From the NCBI GenBank assembly GCA_900554385.1, contig USHE01000009.1, forward strand, positions 1 to 21,120: 21,120 nt of DNA, written 5' to 3'. Shown here piece by piece: positions 1-6,835 of the stretch. The notes beneath the pieces are model-generated. The model saw only the letters and a list, made by a program, of their open reading frames with translations, was not told where the DNA came from and did not search any database. The DNA is from an uncultured bacterium. Lineage in GTDB: Bacteria; Cyanobacteriota; Vampirovibrionia; Gastranaerophilales; Gastranaerophilaceae. Numbering within the stretch: position 1 is the first letter of the stretch; every line of letters starts with the position of its first letter. The position numbers were made by a program, and so were the translations under genes.

Positions 1-639
1 TGTCGAGGTATCTAATTCGGCTGTTGCATCTGCAGCATCTTGTAATTTTTCAATATCTTTGTCTGATAATGTCAAAACATCAGATTTGTTAAACTCTCCA
101 CGCTCAAATAAATAACCAAATTCTGGTATACCTATATCCCTTAAATGAGCTTTCCTATCAACAGGATGGAAATTTTTAGTTGCGGTTTGTATATCTTCGA
201 CTAATTGTAAGGTGCTTTCAAGTTCTTGATTGTAGTTCCAAATATTAATACCCAACAGGTCTAAACCTCTTTGCATATTCTTGTCTAATCCACCGCGCCC
301 GTTCTGTATATCATAAATAGCACTTTGTAGTTTAGCAATACCACTAAGTGCAGATGAAGGGTCTACGTTTTTTCCTTTAAAATAATTTGTAATCTTTTGC
401 ACATCTTTCACGCTTGCACTCAATAAAGCCGACATCTTACCAATACCGACAGCTTCATTACCTGCACTTTTAAATACTTCTTTAATCGGTTTTGTTAATT
501 GTTCAGCGGCGTTTTTGGTAAGTAAAAAACTTGCTGAAACAGTATTTAATCCCTTTAAAAGCGAGGGTAAGCCCTTTGTGCCAAATTCTATAAATAATTC
601 ACCTATGCCCTTTGAGTTTGTTTGTTGTTGTTCTGCCAT
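1..639 (-). CDS. Phage tail tape measure protein, N-terminal part (runs off the left edge)
   Basis: The minus strand is open without a stop from an ATG at 639 to the window edge (213 codons read by hand). The protein starts MAEQQQTNSKGIGELFIEFG, and the segment at about residues 30-80 (KNAAEQLTKPIKEV, then MSALLSASVKDVQKI) is alpha-helical. Further on come DKNMQRGLDLLGIN and later HLRDIGIPEFGYLFERGE. This succession (self-association helices, a 'lallGin' segment, a run of about 40 residues, then 'alr.lGipe....l..G') is the N-terminal pattern of tail tape measure proteins, which set tail length and guide tail assembly. A good AGGAG lies just upstream, overlapping the end of the preceding gene, whose stop is only 3 bases away, so the two are cotranslated. 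Only the N-terminal part is visible; the family usually runs to many hundreds of residues. The assignment rests on pattern recognition without a database search. Confidence 0.6.
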   Translation of the reverse strand, partial: MAEQQQTNSKGIGELFIEFGTKGLPSLLKGLNTVSASFLLTKNAAEQLTKPIKEVFKSAGNEAVGIGKMSALLSASVKDVQKITNYFKGKNVDPSSALSGIAKLQSAIYDIQNGRGGLDKNMQRGLDLLGINIWNYNQELESTLQLVEDIQTATKNFHPVDRKAHLRDIGIPEFGYLFERGEFNKSDVLTLSDKDIEKLQDAADATAELDTST

Positions 640-642
640 TAT

Positions 643-1005
643 CTAATCTCCTATCATTTCCTTAAAGTGTTTAACAGCATCTTCCATTGACGCAAAACCA
701 TTAATTACTAACGGTTCGCCCTCTTTGCCTGTTATTTCTTGTTTTTCAACAGGCTTTTCGCCGATTGTGTCGCGTATCATAGCAAACGCTTTTACATTGC
801 CTTTTAAAGCCTGTTTAATCATAGCTACGCTGATTTTTTCTTGTGTATCACCTTGTTCAAGAAGAAATAACAAATCTTCTTTAAGTGTTTTACGAGCGCG
901 TCTGACCTCACCGGATTTTATCCCGCCTTTTTGCCCTCTTTTCTTTGCTTCCTCTTTGCTTAATTCACCTTTTTTTATAGGAATTAAATTTTTTTGATTA
1001 GCCAT
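643..1005 (-). CDS. KGG-motif phage protein, small-terminase-like
   Basis: This is a 120-residue basic protein. I chose the ATG at 1005 because AAGGAG sits 7 bases upstream; a longer frame from 1089 has no such site. The N-terminal half has a KEEAKKRGQKGGIKSGEVRR stretch, the lysine/glycine 'KGG/SGEARR' signature common in small phage proteins beside terminase genes. This is followed by a helical TLKEDLLFLLEQ and then VKAFAMIRDTIGEKPVEKQE. The 'AF..IRDTIGEKP.EK' block is shared by phage proteins often labelled small terminase subunit or uncharacterised DNA-packaging protein, so DNA binding at packaging is plausible but not shown. Its first 8 bases overlap the end of the 56-residue ORF upstream. 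The expected partner, a large terminase, is not next to it: the following gene is the tape measure. Confidence 0.55.
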   Translation of the reverse strand: MANQKNLIPIKKGELSKEEAKKRGQKGGIKSGEVRRARKTLKEDLLFLLEQGDTQEKISVAMIKQALKGNVKAFAMIRDTIGEKPVEKQEITGKEGEPLVINGFASMEDAVKHFKEMIGD

Positions 1006-1168
1006 TTTCATACTCCTTAATTTTAAAGATAATATTGAGAATTGCTGTTGCAGCAGCGATTTTATCTGTATTTGTTGTATTTTCATCATTCATAATACTG
1101 ACCAGATAATCAAAAATCTTTATTACTATGTTTTGTATGTAGTTTTCTGTGTATTCTTGTGTTGTCAT
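998..1168 (-). CDS. 56-residue phage protein of unknown function
   Basis: A short frame fills the gap between the RusA gene and the KGG gene. It starts at ATG 1168, 3 bases after the RusA stop codon, and ends in TAA at 998, so its last codons overlap the start of the next gene in an ATGGCTAA arrangement. The N-terminus is MTTQEYTENYIQNIVIKIFD. After a break (NDENTTNTDKI) comes a hydrophobic helix, AAATAILNIIFKIKEY. The ribosome binding site is weak (AGGT), so translation is probably coupled to RusA. I recognise no family. The exact packing with both neighbours and the absence of any other gene in the 170-base gap support a real gene. Confidence 0.55.
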   Translation of the reverse strand: MTTQEYTENYIQNIVIKIFDYLVSIMNDENTTNTDKIAAATAILNIIFKIKEYENG

Positions 1169-1171
1169 TTT

Positions 1172-1588
1172 TTACCTGCTTTCTATTTTTATTCTAACTT
1201 GTTCACTGTTTCCGTAAAATTTGTTCACCATAAGGCTTACAATCTGCTTGTCATCTGGGTAAACAATCCCGTTGAGTGCATCATTTATATTCTTTGCGAT
1301 ATTATCACAATCAGGCTTTACGGTCGGTCTGATTTCATTATTTAATGCTTGTTCTGTCTTTTTCTTAGAGTAACTTTGCGGTACCGGCATGAAAACATCT
1401 ATTTCAGCCTTCAAAGGTTTGTCTGTAAAGTTTGCAATATCCCACTCAGGATATTTATTTATGAAAGACAGTTTCACAAGATTTGCATACTCCACCATAT
1501 CGCGAGGGGTGTATTTAATTCCGTTTCTGCCGAATTTGACCGAATGTTTTGCTTTAACTTTTCCTTTCACTTCAAAATTTACTTGCAT
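1172..1588 (-). CDS. rusA: RusA-family Holliday junction resolvase
   Basis: The 138-residue protein matches the RusA fold in length and motifs. RusA is a homodimeric metal-dependent endonuclease that cuts four-way DNA junctions; phages use it to resolve recombination and replication intermediates before packaging. The diagnostic block is KPDCDNIAKNINDALNG at residues 91-107, followed by VYPDDKQI. Asp93, Asp95 and Asp112/113 correspond to the acidic metal ligands, and the PxKPDxDN start is intact. The N-terminal part (VKGKVKAKHSVKFG) is the usual basic beta segment. An AAGGAG site 6 bases before ATG 1588 sets the start. It sits between the clamp-like gene and a 56-residue ORF in the leftward replication and recombination block. 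All expected catalytic residues are present, so the enzyme looks active. Confidence 0.92.
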   Translation of the reverse strand: MQVNFEVKGKVKAKHSVKFGRNGIKYTPRDMVEYANLVKLSFINKYPEWDIANFTDKPLKAEIDVFMPVPQSYSKKKTEQALNNEIRPTVKPDCDNIAKNINDALNGIVYPDDKQIVSLMVNKFYGNSEQVRIKIESR

Positions 1589-1590
1589 AT

Positions 1591-2178
1591 TTAACTCCTT
1601 ACCTGTGTTGGCAATAATAAGGCTGTTTGCTCTAAATCATCAGATTTTGTCTTACATACAATCGGCTTTGTGCTATCAGCTTTGTTTAAATTCAATTCAA
1701 TAAGCATTGTTTTTGGATTAAAAAGCAAAGCATCAAACTGCTTAAAAAATTTGTGATTTAGTTTGATTGTGTGCGTATTTTCTTTGTAATCGCTTGCTTC
1801 AATAAGCTTGTCAATATTCGGATAATTACCGAAAGTCAAATTGAATTTTTGTATTGTTCCGTTTGTTTTGTCATTAAAGCTTATAGCGTCATCATCAACC
1901 GTTCCCAAAATCGGCGCTATACCTGATGTAATGACAAGATTTTTAATCAATGCCATATCTGCATTAAATTTGCCGTTTTCGTTAGAAATATTATTAACTT
2001 TAATTATTGACTGTAAACATCTGCTCCCGTCAGTTGTGTATACCTTTAAAGTATTTTGAATTAGTTCAAAATGTAAACAGCTTAATAAATTCGGAGATGA
2101 TGGAATTTCAACAAAATTTTTGTGTGATTTGATTACTTTCTTTAATACTTCTCTGTCAATTTCAAATCCGATTGTCAT
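1591..2178 (-). CDS. Short DNA polymerase III beta-subunit-like protein (phage sliding clamp)
   Basis: The 195-residue protein starts MTIGFEIDREVLKKVI and contains HFELIQNTLKVYTTDGSRCL, then NADMALIKNLV, and ends TALLLPTQVRS. These resemble beta-clamp features: 'l.l...dg.l.l.atDg.r', a helix followed by strands, and a C-terminal 'imPm.' segment. The bacterial beta subunit is about 370 residues with three domains per monomer. This one has room for about one and a half to two, closer to short viral clamps (T4 gp45 is about 228 residues). It would tether the host replicase to phage DNA. AAAGGAG upstream of ATG 2178 fixes the start. It lies between the helicase and resolvase genes, which fits a replication role. 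The family call rests on motif resemblance only; a single-strand binding or annealing protein is the main alternative. Confidence 0.5.
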   Translation of the reverse strand: MTIGFEIDREVLKKVIKSHKNFVEIPSSPNLLSCLHFELIQNTLKVYTTDGSRCLQSIIKVNNISNENGKFNADMALIKNLVITSGIAPILGTVDDDAISFNDKTNGTIQKFNLTFGNYPNIDKLIEASDYKENTHTIKLNHKFFKQFDALLFNPKTMLIELNLNKADSTKPIVCKTKSDDLEQTALLLPTQVRS

Positions 2179-2202
2179 TTATACTCCTTTCTTCTTGCTT
2201 TT

Positions 2203-2304
2203 TTACTCAGACATTTTTGAATGTGTTTTAAGGCGGATTAAAAATTTAAGATATGGATTTTATCCTGAACGATATTTAATCCATGTTAAATCATGCGCTG
2301 GCAT
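2203..2304 (-). pseudogene. Possible remnant of a small phage ORF with an internal TAA
   Basis: The 178-base gap between the helicase and clamp genes has no intact ORF. One minus-strand frame reads MPAHDLTWIKYRSG, then TAA, then NPYLKFLIRLKTHSKMSE and a second TAA. The sequence on both sides of the stop has protein-like composition. There is no ribosome binding site before ATG 2304, and further TAA codons lie upstream in the same frame. It may be a decayed small gene or chance. Confidence 0.2.
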
Positions 2305-2356
2305 GTTTAGATTTAATTTTTATGTTATATTCATTACTTAAATTTTCTCGGTATGG

Positions 2357-3658
2357 TTATGCGTTATAAGCCCATTGTGGTTTATCTGTGATTTTTTGTG
2401 TATGCTCGTTGTAATTAAGATGAGCGACAACTCCTGACTGTCCGTGTCTGTTTTTAGCAATGATTAATTGTATTTCATTCCTGTTACTATGCGGTTGTTC
2501 TGAATAATAAGCAGGTCTAAAAACAAATCCGATTATATCCGCATCTTGCTCAATTTTTCCGCTGTCTCTCAAATCAGAGAGCATAGGACGCTTATCTTTT
2601 CTTTCAGCATTCGCACGGTTAAGCTGATGTAAAACAATAAAAGGTTTGTTTGATTCCATCGCTAATAATTTCAATTCTCTTGAAATTTCTGATACTCTTT
2701 CATAAGAATTAGCTTTGTTTCCACCACTAATAAGCCCGAGATAATCTACAAAAACTATATCCGACTTTGATGCAAGCACTAAGTTACGCATTCTTGCTGT
2801 TGAAATATTATACTCAGTGCAAACTTGGATATTTAACTGATTAAAACTGTCAGAATACATATAACCGAAGTATTTTTGAGCTTCATCTTCCGTAAAGCTT
2901 GCGTTTCTGAATTTTGATGAATTAACACCTGTTTCAGATGATATTATTCGGTTTAATAACTGTTCTTTGTTCATTTCCAAAGAAAAAATCAATATTTTTT
3001 TACCTTGTCTTGCCATTGATTGGGCTATATTAAGCATCATACAAGTTTTTCCCATGCCTGTAGCTGCTGCAATTATAAACAAATCCCCGCCTTTTAACTG
3101 CCCCAGTTTATCATCAATAGCTATATACCCCGTTTTTAAAGGTGTCATTTTTAAAAGATTATCGTAATTATCTCCCATTTTTGAAATATCTTCCATATCA
3201 TTGAGATTTGAAAGAGTTTTACTGTTTATTAATTCATATCTTTTCTTTTTAGATTCTAATTCTTTGTAATCATTAAGACTTGTGCAGGCTTTTGCTTGTC
3301 TGTCAAGCCATTTCTCTTGTATATACTTGATATAATAATCACAATTAGCGTCTGTGATATATTCGTTATCAAGTGCTAATAGTGCTTCAAATACTCCGTC
3401 TTTATACTTTTTAGCCTGATAGTCTGCAATAAGAAAATTTGGATCTAATCTCTTTACTCCGTGTTTTTGGTATTGCTCAGCTATTATATCAAATAATTCA
3501 AGATTAGTTCTGTCTATAAACATGTCCCGGCTTATATGCTCCATAATATGCCCTTTTTTAGGCTCTTTGCCGCATACAGCCATACCTAAAAGCGTACGTT
3601 CCATTTCTATATCTCTCTGCTGAAAAACATCAGTAAGGCTTGTATGGTGCGTTTGCAT
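2357..3658 (-). CDS. dnaB: Replicative DNA helicase, DnaB type (phage copy)
   Basis: This is a hexameric 5'-3' helicase of the DnaB family that unwinds DNA at the replication fork and recruits primase. The N-terminal domain (about residues 15-110) has MERTLLGMAVCG and DRTNLELFDIIAEQ. The C-terminal RecA-like domain carries Walker A (AAATGMGKTCMMLNIAQ), a SLEMNKEQL block, Walker B (DIVFVDYLGLI) and LRDSGKIEQDADIIGF near the end. At 433 residues it is slightly shorter than bacterial DnaB. I start it at ATG 3658 because GGAAGGAG lies 9 bases upstream; the TTG at 3664 is too close to that site. The start overlaps the preceding replication gene by 29 bases, so translation is coupled. The phage therefore brings its own helicase; the neighbouring protein is probably its loader or initiator. 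Confidence 0.93.
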   Translation of the reverse strand: MQTHHTSLTDVFQQRDIEMERTLLGMAVCGKEPKKGHIMEHISRDMFIDRTNLELFDIIAEQYQKHGVKRLDPNFLIADYQAKKYKDGVFEALLALDNEYITDANCDYYIKYIQEKWLDRQAKACTSLNDYKELESKKKRYELINSKTLSNLNDMEDISKMGDNYDNLLKMTPLKTGYIAIDDKLGQLKGGDLFIIAAATGMGKTCMMLNIAQSMARQGKKILIFSLEMNKEQLLNRIISSETGVNSSKFRNASFTEDEAQKYFGYMYSDSFNQLNIQVCTEYNISTARMRNLVLASKSDIVFVDYLGLISGGNKANSYERVSEISRELKLLAMESNKPFIVLHQLNRANAERKDKRPMLSDLRDSGKIEQDADIIGFVFRPAYYSEQPHSNRNEIQLIIAKNRHGQSGVVAHLNYNEHTQKITDKPQWAYNA

Positions 3659-4283
3659 AATCAATGTCTCCTTCCACTTCTTTTACATTTTTATTAGAGT
3701 CATTAGTTTTAGGCTCCCAAACAGCAATTATTTTTTGCTTCCAGTTTTTAATATGGTTACCTTTGTTATCTTTCCAGTTGTTCGCCTCGTAATAATCCCA
3801 AAATCTTTGAGCATTTACATTGTTTTTCCTCTCTGAGCAGTAAGACTGAATTTCTTCTAAAGTTGGTTTTTCATATACATTATCATTTACATTAACATTA
3901 TCATTTACATATACAGCTTGATTTGCTTGGCTTTGGTTAGCAAAATTAACATTTGCTTGATTTGCTAACTTTTGCTTTCCACCTTTAGCACCTGCAACAC
4001 GTCTCTTTTCTTTTATCTCTGCATATTTTTGAGCATTTCTGTCTAACTGCTGACGGATAGGTATAAATATAAATTTTAATAAATCATTAAAGTTTGGTTC
4101 ACTGCCTGAAACATATTCAAAAATACCTTTAAATAATTTTCCAGCATCTTCATCAGATAAATTATCGATAACTTCTTTTTGAGCAGTGTAAAGAACAAAG
4201 CTTTCTTTAATTGCATTCTGTGCTATAATAGAGGTGTTCTTACTGCTGCTCTCGTTTTCGAGGGCATTTTTATTTTCTGTCAT
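3630..4283 (-). CDS. DUF6291-like phage replication protein (initiator or helicase loader candidate)
   Basis: A 217-residue protein directly upstream of, and overlapping, the helicase gene. Residues 26-100 (SFVLYTAQKEVIDNLSDEDAGKLFKGIFEYVSG) match the DUF6291 pattern found in phage replication proteins. A low-complexity linker follows (residues about 104-137, rich in Asn, Val, Gln and Ala, with repeats of ANQ and VNDNVN). The C-terminal segment THEEI-like PTLEEIQSYCSERKNNV, then RFWDYYEANNWKD and NWKQKIIAVWE, is the helical tail common in replisome organisers. Known relatives sit next to dnaB or dnaC-like genes and are thought to open the origin or load the helicase. I infer the same role from position. 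The ribosome binding site AAGGGGGT lies close to ATG 4283. The linker-coding DNA contains iteron-like repeats, described separately. Confidence 0.7.
   Translation of the reverse strand: MTENKNALENESSSKNTSIIAQNAIKESFVLYTAQKEVIDNLSDEDAGKLFKGIFEYVSGSEPNFNDLLKFIFIPIRQQLDRNAQKYAEIKEKRRVAGAKGGKQKLANQANVNFANQSQANQAVYVNDNVNVNDNVYEKPTLEEIQSYCSERKNNVNAQRFWDYYEANNWKDNKGNHIKNWKQKIIAVWEPKTNDSNKNVKEVEGDIDYANAPYKPY
3877..3969. repeat. Iteron-like repeats inside the replication protein gene (candidate phage origin)
   Basis: Three repeat sets overlap within about 90 bases. ACATTATCATTTAC occurs at 3877-3890 and 3895-3908 with an 18-base period. GCTTGATTTGCT occurs at 3916-3927 and 3955-3966. GTTAGCAAA (3936-3944) faces TTTGCTAAC (3961-3969) as a perfect 9-base inverted repeat. 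Phage lambda carries its origin as 18-base iterons inside the O initiator gene just before the helicase-loader gene, and this layout is similar. Repeats that encode a simple linker could also arise from codon repetition alone. Confidence 0.4.
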
Positions 4284-4292
4284 ACTACCCCC

Positions 4293-4520
4293 TTATGCTA
4301 CTCTTCCGTTGCCTGTTTCTTCGATCCATTCCTGCAAAGCGGATATTTTGATATACAAGCGTCTTCCCACAGTTCTGATAACTTTGTCAGAAAATCCATA
4401 GGTATTGTAAAAATGAAAATACCTTAAATTAGAAATTAAAGGATAAGCGAAAAAATCGTTAAACTTTGATAAAGGTACCAGGTCTAATGCCAAGATGTCT
4501 TTTTGTGTTTTTGTTTCCAT
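4293..4520 (-). CDS. Excisionase-like helix-turn-helix protein
   Basis: The 75-residue protein begins METKTQKDILALDLVPLSKF, followed by YPLISNLRYFHFYNTYGFSD, VIRTVGRRLYIK and a helix ALQEWIEETGN. This order (a proline-led helix, 'L R...f.....Gf', a basic 'GRRlyI' strand, then 'F..W.e') is that of small winged helix-turn-helix proteins of the excisionase/AlpA type used by phages and integrative elements. Such proteins bend DNA at the attachment site to favour excision, or act as transcription regulators. It lies two genes from the integrase, as expected for a recombination directionality factor. AAAGGAG ahead of ATG 4520 supports the start. Its end is 9 bases from the replication protein gene. 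Whether it acts in excision or as a repressor cannot be told from sequence. Confidence 0.65.
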   Translation of the reverse strand: METKTQKDILALDLVPLSKFNDFFAYPLISNLRYFHFYNTYGFSDKVIRTVGRRLYIKISALQEWIEETGNGRVA

Positions 4521-4548
4521 GTTTTTAAATCTCCTTTCGTGTTTTTAA

Positions 4549-4580
4549 AATTAATAAAATTTTATCAAATCTTATTAATT
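4549..4580. promoter_or_regulatory. AT-rich 9-base inverted repeat upstream of the excisionase-like gene
   Basis: AATTAATAA at 4549-4557 and TTATTAATT at 4572-4580 form a perfect inverted repeat separated by 14 bases, in the only sizeable gap (109 bases) of the leftward phage block. It sits about 30-60 bases before the excisionase-like gene, where a promoter and operator would be. Composition is very AT-rich, so chance is a real possibility. Confidence 0.3.
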
Positions 4581-4629
4581 ACATTATGAATGGAGATTTT
4601 AAAATTTTTAACCTGTAAGTTGGAGGTTT

Positions 4630-5610
4630 TCACCCCTCCGAAATGGAGGTTTTTGAGTTAAGATATTCTCTTAAAGATCGTATACCATTATCTATATTTA
4701 AATTATTACAGATCGTCTCAATATGATCTTTAAGTGTAGATACACTCAAATGTCTTTCCTCTGCTATTTTAGGCAGAGATTTATAAGAGTATTGTACAAG
4801 AACCTGATAGGTGATTTTATAACAATCAGAAAGGTTCAAAATTTCTGAGGGAATATAGCAGTTTTGGTGATTATTACTTACATCTGTTTTAGCTGTATCA
4901 CTAGCTTCATTAAGTAATTGACCTGAATTTTTTATATAATATATAAAATCATCAATCATATTAATAGCAGCAATTTTAAGCTGTTCATTAAAATTATTTC
5001 TTTGAAAATTAAAATCAAAAAAGTGATAACTATAAGAACCATCTAATAAATCCCTTATTTTAGTAGCTATACTTTGTATTTCACTGTGTTTAAATTTATT
5101 AATTTGGGAGTTGTTAATCTGACTTTCGTAATATTCCTTATAAATCACTATGTTTCGGCTAAATAAAGGAATATCATAATTGTTGGTTATGTAATTTCTA
5201 AAATTTTTATTTAACTGTTGAATATATAGATCAATGTTATAAAATATAAGATTTGTAGCGGCAGTGTAAAGATCTTGAGCCCCAATAATAGGAGTAACAT
5301 TGTCAATTGATAATATAATCTCGGGAACTTCATAACCTTGTTCTTTCATTTTATGGGTATTTATATCTTGAACTTCTTGAAGCTCTTTAACTATTTGCGT
5401 GCATAATTGATAGGTTAACTCTTTAAAGTCTGAATTATGTTGTAGCTGCTGATATAATTCAATTTTTTCATCATATATTTTTTTTAATGCTGCCTCAGTT
5501 TCTATCGTAGTTTTAAAGTTGGTAATTGCTAAAGGTAAAGAAAGCATATCACAATTTATTATATTTAATTTCGCCTCTTCTAAAGTTGTTAATATTTCAA
5601 TGTTACTCAT
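4630..5610 (-). CDS. Large phage regulator with C-terminal LuxR-like HTH (novel architecture)
   Basis: This 326-residue protein starts at ATG 5610, with GAGG 5 bases upstream; a GTG six bases earlier is too close to that site. Residues about 1-240 are helical and rich in Asn, Ile and Tyr. They match no domain I know and have no membrane segment or signal peptide. The C-terminus has VLVQYSYKSLPKIAEERHLS and then VSTLKDHIETICNNLNIDN (residues about 272-308), which closely follows the LuxR/GerE helix-turn-helix: 'IA..l.lS..TvkdHi..I..kL.i'. A cytosolic DNA-binding regulator whose N-terminal domain senses a signal or mediates dimerisation is the best guess. It is 16 bases downstream of the integrase gene, in the place where a lysogeny repressor would be expected, yet it does not resemble cI-type repressors. 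Base composition is even more AT-rich than in the neighbouring genes. Confidence 0.6.
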   Translation of the reverse strand: MSNIEILTTLEEAKLNIINCDMLSLPLAITNFKTTIETEAALKKIYDEKIELYQQLQHNSDFKELTYQLCTQIVKELQEVQDINTHKMKEQGYEVPEIILSIDNVTPIIGAQDLYTAATNLIFYNIDLYIQQLNKNFRNYITNNYDIPLFSRNIVIYKEYYESQINNSQINKFKHSEIQSIATKIRDLLDGSYSYHFFDFNFQRNNFNEQLKIAAINMIDDFIYYIKNSGQLLNEASDTAKTDVSNNHQNCYIPSEILNLSDCYKITYQVLVQYSYKSLPKIAEERHLSVSTLKDHIETICNNLNIDNGIRSLREYLNSKTSISEG

Positions 5611-5626
5611 ATTCACCTCATGCCTG

Positions 5627-6820
5627 TTAATTCTGATTTATTTCAGACTTTTTGTTCTCTACTTCTTTTGTTCCGAATAGCATATAATTTGCAATCTCAT
5701 TAATGGGTTTGCGCAAACTTTCACAATCCACATGCGTATAACCGCCTGTAACTGTAGATGTCTTATGTCCGACAGTCTTTTGAATAATTAATAAATTAAT
5801 ACCCAACATAGCGGCAATACTTGTATATGTGTGCCTTAGTCCATGAAAGGTTATTTTTTCATACCCAGTCTTTTTACCCCATGCCTGCACTACATCAGGG
5901 TATAGCTTCTCTATCAAGCCATAATTAGGCTTGCCTTTTGGAGTTTTAAATAAGTAATTATCTTTGATCTTTACAACTTTATTTAATTTTTTCAGCTCTT
6001 GTAACTCTTTTAATAAAATGTCCGGCATGGGAACAGTTCTATTTTCACCGTTTTTTGTATCTAAAAAGTAAATTGCTTTGTTTTCAAGATCTGTATTTTC
6101 CCAAGTTAAAGTTAAAATCTCACTTTTTCTCGCTCCAACAGTCAAGGCAAACAAAGCACAAATATATAGCTCATAATCTTTATTGCGGCATTCCTCTAAT
6201 AGTGTCTGTCGTTCTACTAAGAATTTAAGCCATCTTTCTCTTGCGTTACTTTTGCCTAATTTGAGTATTGCGTTATGTATGGGGTTTCGGTCTAATATCT
6301 CATACTCGCCCACGCAATGGGTTAAAAAAGCGCTAAAATAGTATATATAATGTTTGACGGTTGATTCCGAGATAAATTCATTTGTTTTTTTACCTTTACC
6401 TGGTGAGCCTTTGATTGGCACTTCTTTATGTTTTTTCCTTAATTTATCCCTGCAGGTTTTAATATCTGAACGCTCAAGCGACTTAATAGGAATGTTTCCA
6501 ATTTCTTTTTTAAACCATTCTAAAGCGTTAATGATCTTCTTTTTGTCTTTTTCATTTTTTACCTTAGGGTTTCCATCAGCAATATATTTTTCGATTGCTT
6601 GTTTAACCGTAAAATTAGTGCATTTTTCTTTTTTCCTGTATGTACCCTCTTTATATTGTTTTTCAATATCTGCAGCCCACAAATAAGCTTTGTTATAAGT
6701 TGTTTTGTCTTGATTACCCTTAATTCTAAATGTTTTAGTTTCAATTACACGACCATTCACCCGGGCTATTCCTTTGTAACTTTTCCCATATTTGTTATTA
6801 ATAAGTTCAGCGTATGGCAC
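5627..6820 (-). CDS. int: Tyrosine site-specific recombinase (prophage integrase)
   Basis: A 397-residue integrase. I start it at GTG 6820 because AAAGGAG lies 6 bases upstream; the GTG at 6841 would place that site inside the gene. Domains in order: an N-terminal arm-binding beta-sheet part (SYKGIARVNGRVIETKTFRI), a core-binding SAM-like helical domain (about residues 65-190) and a catalytic domain with all six conserved residues: Arg231 (GARKSEIL), Lys256 (DTKNGENR), His326 and Arg329 (FHGLRHTYTS), His352 (VGHKT) and nucleophile Tyr361 (GGYTHVD). It catalyses recombination between attP and attB, here a tRNA 3' end only about 170 bases away. It is the first gene of the leftward phage block and is followed at 16 bases by the LuxR-like regulator. 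A palindrome lies immediately upstream of its ribosome binding site. Confidence 0.95.
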   Translation of the reverse strand: MPYAELINNKYGKSYKGIARVNGRVIETKTFRIKGNQDKTTYNKAYLWAADIEKQYKEGTYRKKEKCTNFTVKQAIEKYIADGNPKVKNEKDKKKIINALEWFKKEIGNIPIKSLERSDIKTCRDKLRKKHKEVPIKGSPGKGKKTNEFISESTVKHYIYYFSAFLTHCVGEYEILDRNPIHNAILKLGKSNARERWLKFLVERQTLLEECRNKDYELYICALFALTVGARKSEILTLTWENTDLENKAIYFLDTKNGENRTVPMPDILLKELQELKKLNKVVKIKDNYLFKTPKGKPNYGLIEKLYPDVVQAWGKKTGYEKITFHGLRHTYTSIAAMLGINLLIIQKTVGHKTSTVTGGYTHVDCESLRKPINEIANYMLFGTKEVENKKSEINQN

Positions 6821-6835
6821 GTTTTTCTCCTTTGG

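Noticed and set aside
2203..2304. Recoded TAA codons in this genome or phage
   Set aside because: TAA ends many well-supported genes here (RusA, the KGG-adjacent ORF, the sigma factor), so a general reassignment is unlikely.
1841..2341. Plus-strand ORFs over the clamp and helicase-clamp gap
   Set aside because: They are antisense to supported genes, lack binding sites and look like shadows with hydrophobic, Cys/Phe-rich composition.
4635..4654. Plus-strand terminator CCTCC/GGAGG with five T at the end of the regulator gene
   Set aside because: The stem is only five bases, no plus-strand gene leads into it, and it lies in the coding end of the minus-strand regulator.
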